DNA of 64,000 nucleotides from the NCBI GenBank assembly GCA_041695085.1, contig JBGFRO010000017.1, forward strand, positions 62,001 through 126,000. Reading direction: 5' to 3'. A model generated the notes under the pieces. It ran no database searches and was not told the origin of the DNA. It was given only the letters and a program-made list of their open reading frames with translations. This stretch comes from DYFT01 sp041695085. GTDB lineage: Bacteria; Bacteroidota; Ignavibacteria; UBA10030. The translations under genes were made by a program, and so were the position numbers. Of this stretch, positions 54,397 to 63,583 are shown one piece after another; position 1 is the stretch's first letter; every line of letters starts with the position of its first letter.

Positions 54397-57300
54397 TCGA
54401 AAGCAACTCCCACAGTGAAGAACACCTGTCGCGGCGCGTTTCTGTATGCGCGAAAGTAATTGAATTTGTACGCCTGCCGTGTCGGATCATACGCCGGATT
54501 ATCAACCGTGATATTCTTCTCCACCCAGTCGACCATCTCAGGTGTCTTGTACCCCAACGGGGTGAGCCACTTATTGTCAAACAGGTTCACAATGCGAATC
54601 CCCAGGAGCACCGATGTCGAACCAATCCGAAGCCACTTGGTGATGTTCGCGTCGACCTTCGACTCGAGGGGGAACCGGCGATTGTTGTTCACCTGATCTT
54701 TGACGTAGGCATTGTAGAGGACATCGTAGGACGGAACGTAGGTATACGGAGTCCCTGTTTGTGCCGTGTACGTTGCCGAAATCGTCATCTCCGAGAACGG
54801 CTTCAATCCAAAGACCTCCATCCCTTCATCCTTTTCGGTTGAGTAGGAAATGAGAGCCCGCAGTCCGTGCGTCCGATCGTCTCCCGACAGGAAGTCATTC
54901 GGTGCATAGGGATCCTGGTAATTGCGCGGATCATTGGGATCGGGACTGAAAAGACGTCGCGGTCCGTAGAAGCCGAGCGTGGTGCGAGAGAACGAGTAAG
55001 TTGCACGATAGTTCCACCTTCCCGGTGCAACTTTCTCGAGTGTCACATCTATTCCGCGCGTGGATCCGAACTGATTATTATCGTACGATGTGTAAAATTT
55101 GTTCCTCCGGATGGCTCCGCTTTGCGCCCTTATTTGAACCGTTCCGATCTGGCTCACGCGATCATTGTAGTAGGCGACGAGGTCAAGGCGGTGTGTGCCC
55201 CCCAGACTATGCTGGAGGCCGAATTCATAGTTGATCGTTTTCTTCGGACCGAGATCCGCGTTCCCATACGATGCCCATCCCAACTCGTTTGTCCGCGTGT
55301 AGGCCTGAGAGAAAAGGGGCATCGAGACAAAATGCCCGTACTGTAACCGGAACGCCGTCGCTTCACCGATCGGGAACGAGAGACCGAGACGAGGCGAGAC
55401 GCGCACGTGGGTTTTAGGGCGCGTGGTTCGTGGATCTCCCACCGCTTCAGCTCCTTCCGCGATATAGAGAGGATTGAAGCGGTCGTACGGCATATCGGTG
55501 TTAAAGTTGTAGCCGTCCACACGCACGCCAAGATTGGCCACCATCCCCTCATACTCCATCTTATCTTGTACATACGCGGCGAAGTAGTATGGAAGCGCGG
55601 TGTAGTATTCGGCAAATCCGGTGCGGGAGATGAACGCGTTCGCCGCAAAACTAGAGTAGACCGCGCTGTTAAACATATCCCAATAATTCAACTGCACGCC
55701 GGCTTTGAGCATATTGTTGCGCGTCAACTGCGCAGTGAAGTTGGAGGTCAATCCATAAAAGTGAGACCGGAAATCTTGCTGATTGAAGGTGGTAAAAGAA
55801 AAGATCGTCCGGTATCCCTCATCCCACGGACCGGGGAATTGATACCAGATGTTTCGATAGACGTTGTCGCGCCATGTGCTTGCCCTCTGCGGTACCGGCT
55901 CGACCAACAACACATTCCGCTCGTATTGGTGTGTCAGTTGAGTTTCGAGAAACGCCTGCGGAGAAAATGTCCACGTCCACGTTACGCTTTGCGACAGGGT
56001 ATGTTCATCGCGAGGCGAATCGGTGATGAGATAATACTTGTAGGAAGCATCACGCCCTGCCCAGCGAATGTCTTCGGAACCGGAATACAGTCCGCCGCGA
56101 TAGTACTGGTACAAACCACCAAATTTAAGTTTGTGACCGATTGCCGGTTGATAAACGAGGGTAAGCGTATAGTTGTCGTACACCTGCACTTTTTCAACGG
56201 TAGGAATCCGTGTGGGATTCTCGCGGTGTTCACCAGACAAATGGAAACGAAGGCGCGAAGCATCATTTCCCAACGGGCCGCCAATGCCGAAAATGATTCG
56301 GCGATAGGAGAAGGCTCGATAGTCGTAGGCGCCGAGTTGATTAGCGGGGCCCGGTGTATGATTTTGCACCCACACTTGATGCATCAGTCGACGCCAGATG
56401 TCGACGGAATCGGGTGGGACTTGATATGTTTGGACGATGGTGAGCGAATCGATATTGCGTCTCCATTGCTCCAGCGTTCCCCACCTCTGCCATTCGATGG
56501 AGTTGGTGTTGTAGATGTAGTCGCCCCAATGATATTGGCCGGGGGGCCGATATTCAACGCGAACCTCCCCCCGCAAGCGATCTCCTCCTTCTTTCGTCAC
56601 CACCTTGACGACTCCCGCTTGTGCATTGCCGTATTCTGCACTGAAGCCACCTGAGATGAGTTGAAGCTGTTGAACACCGAGGGGATTGAAGTCGTACTTC
56701 CAGGTATTGTTTGCCTTATCCCCCAGCGCCGCCGCAAATCCCGGAATCCCCGTGCTCGAGGTCATCTGACTCACACCATCGATCATAAAATTCACTTCGT
56801 ACGAACCGCTTCCCCGAATGCTGATCGTTCCATTCGGGTTGCGTTGCACACTCGAACTGAGCTCGAGAATTTGTCGCAAACCCTCAACGGGAGCCGTCGT
56901 CACTTCACGCGCGCTGACGCTCGTGAATGTCTCGGTTCGGTCTTTCACAACAACGGGCGGCTTCGCAACGACCACGACCGTTCCAAGCTCGATAGCGGCG
57001 GGTTTCAACTCGATATCAAGAGATGTCGTGAGGTCAATGTTGACCTGAACTTCATTCACCTCCACCCTGCCATATCCTACCATGCTTGCGAGAACGGTAT
57101 AGCGACCAGGCGGCACATTCAGGATAGCATATTGACCTTCAACATCCGTTGCGCTGCCGAGGTTGGTTCCCTGAACGAACACGTTCGCTCCGATCAGCGG
57201 CTCTTTCGTTTCCGCATCACGCACCACACCCGCAATTTTGCCCCGTCCCTGCGCGAGCATCTCGCTGGTTGTCGTCAACACAATCAACAGCGGAAGGATG

Positions 57301-57401
57301 ACGATTCGTAGATGCCCAAAGACACAACGAATTCGTCTTCTCTCAAGTCGGCGTTGGAAATCGCCTTTTTCCATGAAGGTATGTCGGGAACAGGCTATCA
57401 C
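54393..57401 (-). CDS. TonB-dependent receptor with carboxypeptidase-regulatory-like domain (second)
   Basis: Outer-membrane importer of about 1000 aa. After a basic n-region and signal segment (IVILPLLIVLTTTSEMLAQ) comes a CarboxypepD_reg-like domain (AGVVRDAETKEPLIGANVFV). A plug follows with VNFMIDGVSQMTSSTG and GGFSAEYGNAQAGVVKVVTK, then a long barrel ending QVFFTVGVAFE. I choose the GTG at 57401, which has GGAGAGG 6 bp upstream; the ATG at 57374 and GTG at 57419 are alternatives. It differs substantially from the receptor near 3 kb. No SusD homologue is adjacent; surrounding genes are T9SS cargo and glycosidases, so a glycan ligand is likely. Confidence 0.92.
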   Translation of the reverse strand: MIACSRHTFMEKGDFQRRLERRRIRCVFGHLRIVILPLLIVLTTTSEMLAQGRGKIAGVVRDAETKEPLIGANVFVQGTNLGSATDVEGQYAILNVPPGRYTVLASMVGYGRVEVNEVQVNIDLTTSLDIELKPAAIELGTVVVVAKPPVVVKDRTETFTSVSAREVTTAPVEGLRQILELSSSVQRNPNGTISIRGSGSYEVNFMIDGVSQMTSSTGIPGFAAALGDKANNTWKYDFNPLGVQQLQLISGGFSAEYGNAQAGVVKVVTKEGGDRLRGEVRVEYRPPGQYHWGDYIYNTNSIEWQRWGTLEQWRRNIDSLTIVQTYQVPPDSVDIWRRLMHQVWVQNHTPGPANQLGAYDYRAFSYRRIIFGIGGPLGNDASRLRFHLSGEHRENPTRIPTVEKVQVYDNYTLTLVYQPAIGHKLKFGGLYQYYRGGLYSGSEDIRWAGRDASYKYYLITDSPRDEHTLSQSVTWTWTFSPQAFLETQLTHQYERNVLLVEPVPQRASTWRDNVYRNIWYQFPGPWDEGYRTIFSFTTFNQQDFRSHFYGLTSNFTAQLTRNNMLKAGVQLNYWDMFNSAVYSSFAANAFISRTGFAEYYTALPYYFAAYVQDKMEYEGMVANLGVRVDGYNFNTDMPYDRFNPLYIAEGAEAVGDPRTTRPKTHVRVSPRLGLSFPIGEATAFRLQYGHFVSMPLFSQAYTRTNELGWASYGNADLGPKKTINYEFGLQHSLGGTHRLDLVAYYNDRVSQIGTVQIRAQSGAIRRNKFYTSYDNNQFGSTRGIDVTLEKVAPGRWNYRATYSFSRTTLGFYGPRRLFSPDPNDPRNYQDPYAPNDFLSGDDRTHGLRALISYSTEKDEGMEVFGLKPFSEMTISATYTAQTGTPYTYVPSYDVLYNAYVKDQVNNNRRFPLESKVDANITKWLRIGSTSVLLGIRIVNLFDNKWLTPLGYKTPEMVDWVEKNITVDNPAYDPTRQAYKFNYFRAYRNAPRQVFFTVGVAFE

Positions 57402-57431
57402 TTCATCCTCTCCTCTCACAACAATTTCAGA

Positions 57432-58829
57432 TCACTTCAGCAGCAGCATCGTTTTACTCAGCGACTGTGCACCAAACGTCAGGCGATAAATGTAGACACC
57501 GGAGGAGAGACGATAAGCCGAACCGTCGAAACTCCTCTGATGCCTTCCCGCCGGAAGTACGTCATCCACAAGATGAGCGACTTCTCTCCCCAGCAAGTCG
57601 AAGACACTCAACGTGACGTGCTCACTTCTTGGCAGGCCAAAAACGATCGTCGTGTTTGGATTGAATGGATTCGGAAAGTTCTGATACAACTCGAACGACT
57701 GGGGAAGAGACTCAGTCCGATTGGCGCTTGTCAAACCGGTGGAGAAGACGTAGACCTTCCTCGTAAACTGGTCGATGACATATGCCTGACCATTGTCCGG
57801 TGAGAGCGCCACATCACACGGTGCAAGGAAGGGTGCCCCGGCGGGATCGGGATTGGAGGGATTGTTTCTGCTCGGAAATTCTGCAAGCAGAGTGGCCGTG
57901 CCAGATGTATCAACAGCAAACGTCTTCACCCAACGACGGATGCTATCCGCTCCTGCGACGTAGAGTCGACCTGCGTTATCAACCGTGATGCCATACGGAA
58001 TAAATGTGCCGAGAGCAAGATCGGCAAAGAAGTCGGTCACCCGTTTACCGAAGTAACCCTGGGGATTCGTTTGCTTCCCGCGAATCCAGAGTGCAATGCC
58101 GCCGCTTGAGGGATTGGCCGTACTGCTATTGCGCGAGGTGTAGAAAACCGTCGTGCTATCGGCATAATTGCCGTTTGGGATGGTCGCCACATCACGAATA
58201 ACATCGACACCATCGCGGTGCGGACCTCCGGGCTCCAGAGGATACACTGTCAGCGGCACCCACGAACCGTAAGCAACCGCGGCATAGGAACGGTTGAAAT
58301 TATAAGCACGGATCGATGTGTTGAACGTGATACCGGCAAAGAGAAATGTATCACGTGTTGCAGCAATCCCGTTCAAATATGTTCCGTAACCCGCTCCCCG
58401 GATGTTTTGCCCAAATGACTCTTTTCTTGCAGGATCGCCGTTGGGATACCGATACAGAAAGGAGATTTGTGGCGCAACACCTGGTTGCCAGCCGGTAACG
58501 AATACGTCGTTGCCGATCGTCGCCACGCCGCGCAACGAAGCGACGATCGGGTCTCTCGGTTCTGTGAAATCGACTACTTTGGTCAACAGCGTGTCCCTGG
58601 GACGCAGCCTCCATAACGCGTTGGATGCCGCCGTGTCGGTTGCCCGAGAGGAAATGACCCATAGATTCCCTGAGGCATCCGTTGCACACAAAAATGGCCG
58701 CACCTTGGCGCTATCCGATGCGGGAAAGCTGATCGTCCTCCGGAAGGTCAAACTCAACTGAGCTGAAAGCTCGCAGACGATAGCGACCAAGAACAGTCCG
58801 AATAGAAAACTCATTCTCCTCGTCCGCAT
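57432..58829 (-). CDS. T9SS-sorted beta-propeller-like secreted protein
   Basis: A 465-aa protein from ATG 58829, fixed by AAAGGAGG 6 bp upstream. The signal peptide is LFGLFLVAIVCELSAQ. The body has repeated short blades (ATDASGNLWVISSRATD, TIGNDVFVTGWQPG, ITVDNAGRLYVAGADSI, ALSPDNGQAYVIDQFTRK) as in NHL/SMP-30-type propellers. It ends in a sorting domain from about 385: NFPNPFNPNTTIVFGLPRSE, VFDLLGREVAHLVD, SGVYIYRL. No catalytic residues are evident; binding or scaffold function is plausible. It is 30 bp upstream of the TonB receptor. Confidence 0.85.
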   Translation of the reverse strand: MRTRRMSFLFGLFLVAIVCELSAQLSLTFRRTISFPASDSAKVRPFLCATDASGNLWVISSRATDTAASNALWRLRPRDTLLTKVVDFTEPRDPIVASLRGVATIGNDVFVTGWQPGVAPQISFLYRYPNGDPARKESFGQNIRGAGYGTYLNGIAATRDTFLFAGITFNTSIRAYNFNRSYAAVAYGSWVPLTVYPLEPGGPHRDGVDVIRDVATIPNGNYADSTTVFYTSRNSSTANPSSGGIALWIRGKQTNPQGYFGKRVTDFFADLALGTFIPYGITVDNAGRLYVAGADSIRRWVKTFAVDTSGTATLLAEFPSRNNPSNPDPAGAPFLAPCDVALSPDNGQAYVIDQFTRKVYVFSTGLTSANRTESLPQSFELYQNFPNPFNPNTTIVFGLPRSEHVTLSVFDLLGREVAHLVDDVLPAGRHQRSFDGSAYRLSSGVYIYRLTFGAQSLSKTMLLLK

Positions 58830-58903
58830 AATTCTCCTCCTTTCGTACCGAGCCATCTTTGTGAAGAGATGCTCTGTGATGAAGTGAACAATCCGCATTC
58901 TTA

Positions 58904-60856
58904 TTATCGAATCAAAACCACACGCGTTGTCATCTGTTGATCACCCGCTGTCAGGCGAAGAAAGTAGATGCCGGAAGTCAGGTCCGAAGCTGCAAAATGC
59001 ACCACGTGCTCCCCCGCTCCTCGTGGCACCCCATGCAGTACAGACGCGACCCTCCTTCCCAACACATCAACGGCATCGAGCGAAACGATCTCCGGTCTCG
59101 GCAATCGGAAGGAGACCGTTGTTGATGAGTTGAAGGGATTCGGATATGCAGGGAGTAATTGAATCCGGAGTGGCGGCATCCACGATTCCGATTTGACACT
59201 TGTGAGGGCATCGGGACTCAATCGACGGTTGAGGATCAACATTCCAGCTCCGCCCGCGACAGCAAGATTCGACTCGATGCCTTCATTCGAAAGGCGAAAG
59301 ACTTTCTGGCGACTCCCCGCACGCAAAAACTTTGTTCCGAGATGCACCCATCCCCTTGTCGCAGGATCGGACTGATTGACAAGTACCCGGCTCGCCACAC
59401 CGCTCGAATCGAACACATCGTAGGGGGCGCGTGTCGTCCGGAATTGATGTCCCACAACGTATGCATAGACGTCGTACCACGCAGCCGCCTCAATGGAAGC
59501 GTAATAGGTAATGCTGCTCGAACCTGAAGCGGAGGCTTGCAGGGTTGGACCGAAGTACCCGGGCAGGTTGACGTTTCTGAACCACGCGCCGATCGTATCA
59601 ACCTGCGCAGCATCAAGATCGTTGATGAGGATGGCCGGTTTTCGCCAATCCATCTGTGCCCGCAACGGATTATGAGCAGGTTGCTGGTACACCGAGCCCT
59701 TCAAATGACTCCAATACGTCCGTCCCCCTACCGTCAATCCAAGGTCTTCATAATACCAGATCGCGTTTCCCCGATATCCGGCATTTCGCGTTGCAGAGAT
59801 GATGGAGAGAAAATCGGACGCCGACATTTGTGCGCTGGCCGGTGCAGGCGCGATCCCCGGGAAAATCCTCTGACGCTTAATGGGATCTGTCACACGATAT
59901 TGAGAAAGAGCATTGAGGTAGCTCGGGAAAAAACTACTCCCAACATACATCTGCACATGAAGTGCGTCTACGGCTCCGTCGCTCAGCCACGTGGTCCAAT
60001 CCTGGCAAAACGATTCGTACGAGGAATAGTAGCTGCTCGAAGAATAATGCGAGGGAGCATTTGTAACGAGAACTTTCGGATTGATGCGCTTCAACGTATC
60101 ATATGCGGCCTGATGGAAGCGATTCAACTTCTCTGCACGCCACCGCTTCCAGCTTGCATCTTGTGGATCGGGTGGATCGGTTCCCCGTTCTGCGCGATAG
60201 ACGGCGACCGTTGCACTATCATAGCCCCAATCAAGCTGTGGGTAGCGAATGCGGTCCAGCTCAAAGCCATCGACATCGTACTTGCGAACAACCTCGGCTG
60301 CAAGCCCTATCAAAAACTGCTGGACGCCGGAGTGCAGGTGTGACATCCAGTAGTGATGTTGGCCGCCGCCGATGGAGATCGTGTCACCACCTCCCCTCGT
60401 TCTTCCCCGCCACGAGGGATTGCGATCAAGCAGCGGACCGCGCTCTGAACCGGCGGGACGGTTTCCGCTGTAGCCACCGACGAATCCGTATTCAAACCAC
60501 GCCTCGATCTCCAATCCCCGTCGATGTGCTTCCGCAATTGCCTCTGCAAGAAGATCACGATTGCCGGCGCGCGGGTCGGTCCAGTACTTTCCACCGGTAG
60601 CATCATAGAACACCTTGCTGCGCCAGAGCGGATAACCTTGACTCCAGACAAGGAAGAAGACCGTGTTCAAGTTGTTGTTTGCAATCGTATCCATCGCCGC
60701 CGCAATTTGAGACTGGCTGACGAATCCGCCCGAAGAACGCGGCGTGTACCAAACGCCGCGCAACTCCTTATCTTGGGCGCCTGACTCGATGCTCACGAAC
60801 GACGCGAGCAGAAGGAGAGCGATCAGCGCCTTCATCTTCTGAATCTCTCTCTTCAT
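58904..60856 (-). CDS. GHL10-type family 10-like glycosidase with T9SS sorting domain
   Basis: About 650 aa from ATG 60856; an inner ATG at 60835 also gives a good signal peptide (MKALIALLLLASFVSIESGA). The barrel begins KELRGVWYTPRSSGGFVSQS and continues NNLNTVFFLVWSQGYPLWRS, AHRRGLEIEAWFEYGFVGG and KYDVDGFELDRIRYPQLDWG, the GHL10/FenI-type core with the likely catalytic Asp in FELDRIRY. A carbohydrate-binding-like beta domain (about 430-560) and a sorting domain (AYPNPFNSSTTVSFRLPRPE, SGIYFLRL) follow. Predicted to be a surface glycosidase; the substrate is unknown. Confidence 0.87.
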   Translation of the reverse strand: MKREIQKMKALIALLLLASFVSIESGAQDKELRGVWYTPRSSGGFVSQSQIAAAMDTIANNNLNTVFFLVWSQGYPLWRSKVFYDATGGKYWTDPRAGNRDLLAEAIAEAHRRGLEIEAWFEYGFVGGYSGNRPAGSERGPLLDRNPSWRGRTRGGGDTISIGGGQHHYWMSHLHSGVQQFLIGLAAEVVRKYDVDGFELDRIRYPQLDWGYDSATVAVYRAERGTDPPDPQDASWKRWRAEKLNRFHQAAYDTLKRINPKVLVTNAPSHYSSSSYYSSYESFCQDWTTWLSDGAVDALHVQMYVGSSFFPSYLNALSQYRVTDPIKRQRIFPGIAPAPASAQMSASDFLSIISATRNAGYRGNAIWYYEDLGLTVGGRTYWSHLKGSVYQQPAHNPLRAQMDWRKPAILINDLDAAQVDTIGAWFRNVNLPGYFGPTLQASASGSSSITYYASIEAAAWYDVYAYVVGHQFRTTRAPYDVFDSSGVASRVLVNQSDPATRGWVHLGTKFLRAGSRQKVFRLSNEGIESNLAVAGGAGMLILNRRLSPDALTSVKSESWMPPLRIQLLPAYPNPFNSSTTVSFRLPRPEIVSLDAVDVLGRRVASVLHGVPRGAGEHVVHFAASDLTSGIYFLRLTAGDQQMTTRVVLIR

Positions 60857-60909
60857 TATCTCGTGCGCTCTCTCAGCTGTGATCTCGAAAGATATTGAAG
60901 TGTATGACA

Positions 60910-62208
60910 TCACTTCACCAACGTCATTTTTCTGGTCTGCCACCCACCATTGGTGGAAAGTTGATAGAAATAGATACCAGATGGGACATCGTATCCCGAT
61001 TCGTTCTTCCCATCCCAACTCGCCTGATACGACCCCGCCTCAATATTTCCATCGACGAGCGTCCGAACTTCACGGCCAAGCATATCGAAAATCTTGAGCG
61101 ACAGTCTGCCGCTCTGAGGGATGTGATATCGGATTGTCGTGGTTGGATTGAAAGGATTAGGATAATTCTGCTCAAGAACAAACTGCGTAGGCAAGTTCCG
61201 ATCGCTTCCTACAGAGACCGGCCGATTTGTCACGAATGCTGCAAGACCATTGTTGCCGACGAGCACAAAAAGGACAATGCTTCCGTCAGGATTGACCTTG
61301 ACATCGACATCTCCGGTCGCATTCACGTTAGCATTGTTGCCGAGATCGGCCGTGGAATCTACCAGAACCGCTTTATCAGGGCCTGCCGTCACATCTATCA
61401 GTCGCGCGGGATCATGGTTTGTGGCTCCCGCAGGTGCACCGGCAAGAAATTTTCTTGTACCAACTTCAAAATAATGAATGTCAGCCACGGACGCCCCGAA
61501 TATCGTGTCGGGCACAGAGCCAACGACAGCTCCTGCGAGATTAATGAGATCAACCTTATTGCCGCTTACAAATCGGCTCACGTAAGCATTGCCTCCTGGT
61601 GCAATCTGAGCAATACCTGCGCCAGCCTCCTGGCCGACGATGTTGATTGGGCTACCAAGCGTAAAGTTCGCGCCGTCCGTTGTTCGAAAGGTCTGGACTA
61701 CTGAGGTTGCTGCGTTTCCGCTTGCATAGATGACCGTGCTGGTACCAGTACCTGCCACATCAAAGCTATCACCGATGCGCGCGGTACCGGGTCGGCCCGA
61801 AAACGCGACAGTTGGTATTGCAGTCTCATTTGCCCAGCGATAGATCTTATAAACCGTATCAGCGCCTGATTGAATGGTAAGATTCGCACCATAGATAACC
61901 CCGTCCCTCGCTACTTCGATCTCGTTCAGGGCAAACGTGCCGCCCGTGATTCCGGTAACATTCAACGAATCGAGCAGCGCCCCAGTGGAGGCACTTAAGA
62001 CATACACTTTTAAACCGATTGCACGTGAGACGACCAGATAGCGATCCGTTACAGGATTATAGGCCGCACCGCGATAGACATCACCTGAAGCTGGAAACTG
62101 CGGCCGCGAGCCCGGATCGATTTTCCAACGCTGCGTAAATTTCTGCCCAACCAGAGCCTGCGTTGACAGGAACACGAGAAACAGCAAACCGCTCACAATT
62201 CGTTTCAT
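60910..62208 (-). CDS. T9SS-sorted secreted protein, beta-propeller-like
   Basis: A 432-aa protein from ATG 62208, supported by GGGAGG 6 bp upstream. The signal peptide is MKRIVSGLLFLVFLSTQALV. The body consists of beta-propeller-like repeats (AAYNPVTDRYLVVSRAIGLK, GGTFALNEIEVARDGVIYGA) without catalytic motifs. The C-terminal domain (NYPNPFNPTTTIRYHIPQSG, IFDMLGREVRTLVDG, SGIYFYQL) is the textbook Por sorting domain of this lineage. It is the first structural gene after the ROK regulator, 49 bp away with no promoter-like sequence between. Confidence 0.87.
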   Translation of the reverse strand: MKRIVSGLLFLVFLSTQALVGQKFTQRWKIDPGSRPQFPASGDVYRGAAYNPVTDRYLVVSRAIGLKVYVLSASTGALLDSLNVTGITGGTFALNEIEVARDGVIYGANLTIQSGADTVYKIYRWANETAIPTVAFSGRPGTARIGDSFDVAGTGTSTVIYASGNAATSVVQTFRTTDGANFTLGSPINIVGQEAGAGIAQIAPGGNAYVSRFVSGNKVDLINLAGAVVGSVPDTIFGASVADIHYFEVGTRKFLAGAPAGATNHDPARLIDVTAGPDKAVLVDSTADLGNNANVNATGDVDVKVNPDGSIVLFVLVGNNGLAAFVTNRPVSVGSDRNLPTQFVLEQNYPNPFNPTTTIRYHIPQSGRLSLKIFDMLGREVRTLVDGNIEAGSYQASWDGKNESGYDVPSGIYFYQLSTNGGWQTRKMTLVK

Positions 62209-62257
62209 GGCTACCTCCCATTGGGTGAGTGTGGTTGACAAGAATGACACCGGTGAG

Positions 62258-63499
62258 TTACGACCGTTCGAGAACAAGCTCCTGCGCCGAATAGCTCCAA
62301 TTCCGTACCGGCTTGAAAAGATCGTACAACACAAGTCCAACCGCTCCCAACACAACGCCATCACGACCCAGCGATGCCGGTCGAATCTTCGTCGCTTCCG
62401 CCGGTACACTCAGGATATCGTCTTTGACTTTTTGTTGCACAAGCTTCAGGACAACTCCATCTTCTTCCACGATCTTTCCACCGATGACAATGAGTTCGGG
62501 ATTGAGCGTATTAATGAGATTGATGCAAACGATGCCTGTCAACGAAGCTACTTCATCGAGAAGTTGCTGTGCGGTCTTCTCTCCAGAAGATGCTGCGCGA
62601 AGAATGGACCCGACATCAATTGGTTTCCGACCGTTCCGGTGACGGCGATACGCTTTGACCATCACCGAATCAGAAAGAATGTCGCCAAAATCTCGCTGGC
62701 CCCGATAAAGGAGGGGGAAACGCTTCCGATCGGCAATAGCGCATCCAAGCTCATTATATCCAATCTCCCCCGCGCTCTCAGTTATACCATGATGGAGTTT
62801 GCCATCGAGAATGATACCCGCGCCGATGCCGTCACCGATCCAGACAAATACCTGATCCCAAATTCCTTTTCCCGTTCCGAAAAGATACTCCGCCAGTGCG
62901 CGTGCCTTCACGTCGTTCTCCACATAGACGGGGACGCGAAATCGTTCTTCGAAAAATGCACGAATATTGGTTCCTTGCCAACCCGCCAGCGTGTCCGCCA
63001 AACGGATGATGCCCGTCTTCCGCTCAATCAAACCAGGCAAACCGGCGCCGACACCGACAAGTTTCTCGTTCTCAAATCCCTTTGATCGAAGAAGATCGTC
63101 TATCAGATCAGCAGCCTTTCCCAACACGGCATCTGCTGTGCTACCGGCACGATACAAGAAAGAGTCGCGAGCAAGAAGCTTTGCATTCAGATCACTCACG
63201 GCGACGTGACACGATGTCATGCCGATGTCGATACCGATGACATAGCCGGCAATGGGATTGAACCGAAGCAGTTCACGGCGTCGCCCTCCGCGCGTCGTTG
63301 AGGTCGATTCACCAACGGAGAGAAGGAATCCGCCCCGGAGCAAACGTCCCACGATGTCCGAGACAGTTGGTTTAGAGAGCTTTATTTGTTGGGAGATTTC
63401 TGTACGGGAAATGGTCTGTGTGTCGCGAACGAGCCGAAGGATGCGATATTCATTCGGTTCGTCGAAGTACTCAGACCGCCGCCGGAAGCGTGTCCACAC
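62258..63499 (-). CDS. ROK-family transcriptional repressor
   Basis: A 413-aa DNA-binding sugar-responsive regulator (NagC/XylR type). A winged helix at about 18-65 (TISRTEISQQIKLSKPTVSD) precedes the ROK domain: IGIDIGMTSCHVAVSDLNAK, VGAGLPGLIERKTGII and YVENDVKARALAEY with the conserved Asn-Asp. The zinc motif of most ROK proteins (GH...CxCGxxGC) is not there; the corresponding segment reads GEIGYNELGCAIADRKRFP. The start is a GTG at 63499 with GAGG about 10 bp upstream. An inverted repeat at the predicted transcription start suggests autorepression. It heads the long glycan locus and is probably its regulator (inference). Confidence 0.92.
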   Translation of the reverse strand: MWTRFRRRSEYFDEPNEYRILRLVRDTQTISRTEISQQIKLSKPTVSDIVGRLLRGGFLLSVGESTSTTRGGRRRELLRFNPIAGYVIGIDIGMTSCHVAVSDLNAKLLARDSFLYRAGSTADAVLGKAADLIDDLLRSKGFENEKLVGVGAGLPGLIERKTGIIRLADTLAGWQGTNIRAFFEERFRVPVYVENDVKARALAEYLFGTGKGIWDQVFVWIGDGIGAGIILDGKLHHGITESAGEIGYNELGCAIADRKRFPLLYRGQRDFGDILSDSVMVKAYRRHRNGRKPIDVGSILRAASSGEKTAQQLLDEVASLTGIVCINLINTLNPELIVIGGKIVEEDGVVLKLVQQKVKDDILSVPAEATKIRPASLGRDGVVLGAVGLVLYDLFKPVRNWSYSAQELVLERS

Positions 63500-63557
63500 G
63501 TAGGGATCCTCGCCAGTGAGTGGTTCCTCGGAGCCGAGGAAGACTGGGGAATCGGTT

Positions 63558-63578
63558 AGTTAGTTAACCGAACTAACT
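63558..63578. promoter_or_regulatory. Inverted-repeat operator at the ROK promoter
   Basis: AGTTAGTT (63558-63565) and AACTAACT (63571-63578) are perfect 8-bp arms around AACCG. An overlapping palindrome, CGGTTA/TAACCG, spans 63553-63570. The site lies just downstream of the predicted minus-strand -10 box, covering the transcription start, the classic place for a repressor. Confidence 0.75.
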
Positions 63579-63583
63579 GTCGC

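Noticed and set aside
55407..56654. Plus-strand open frame of about 415 codons
   Set aside because: Antisense to the second TonB receptor, with no start context and no recognisable protein features.
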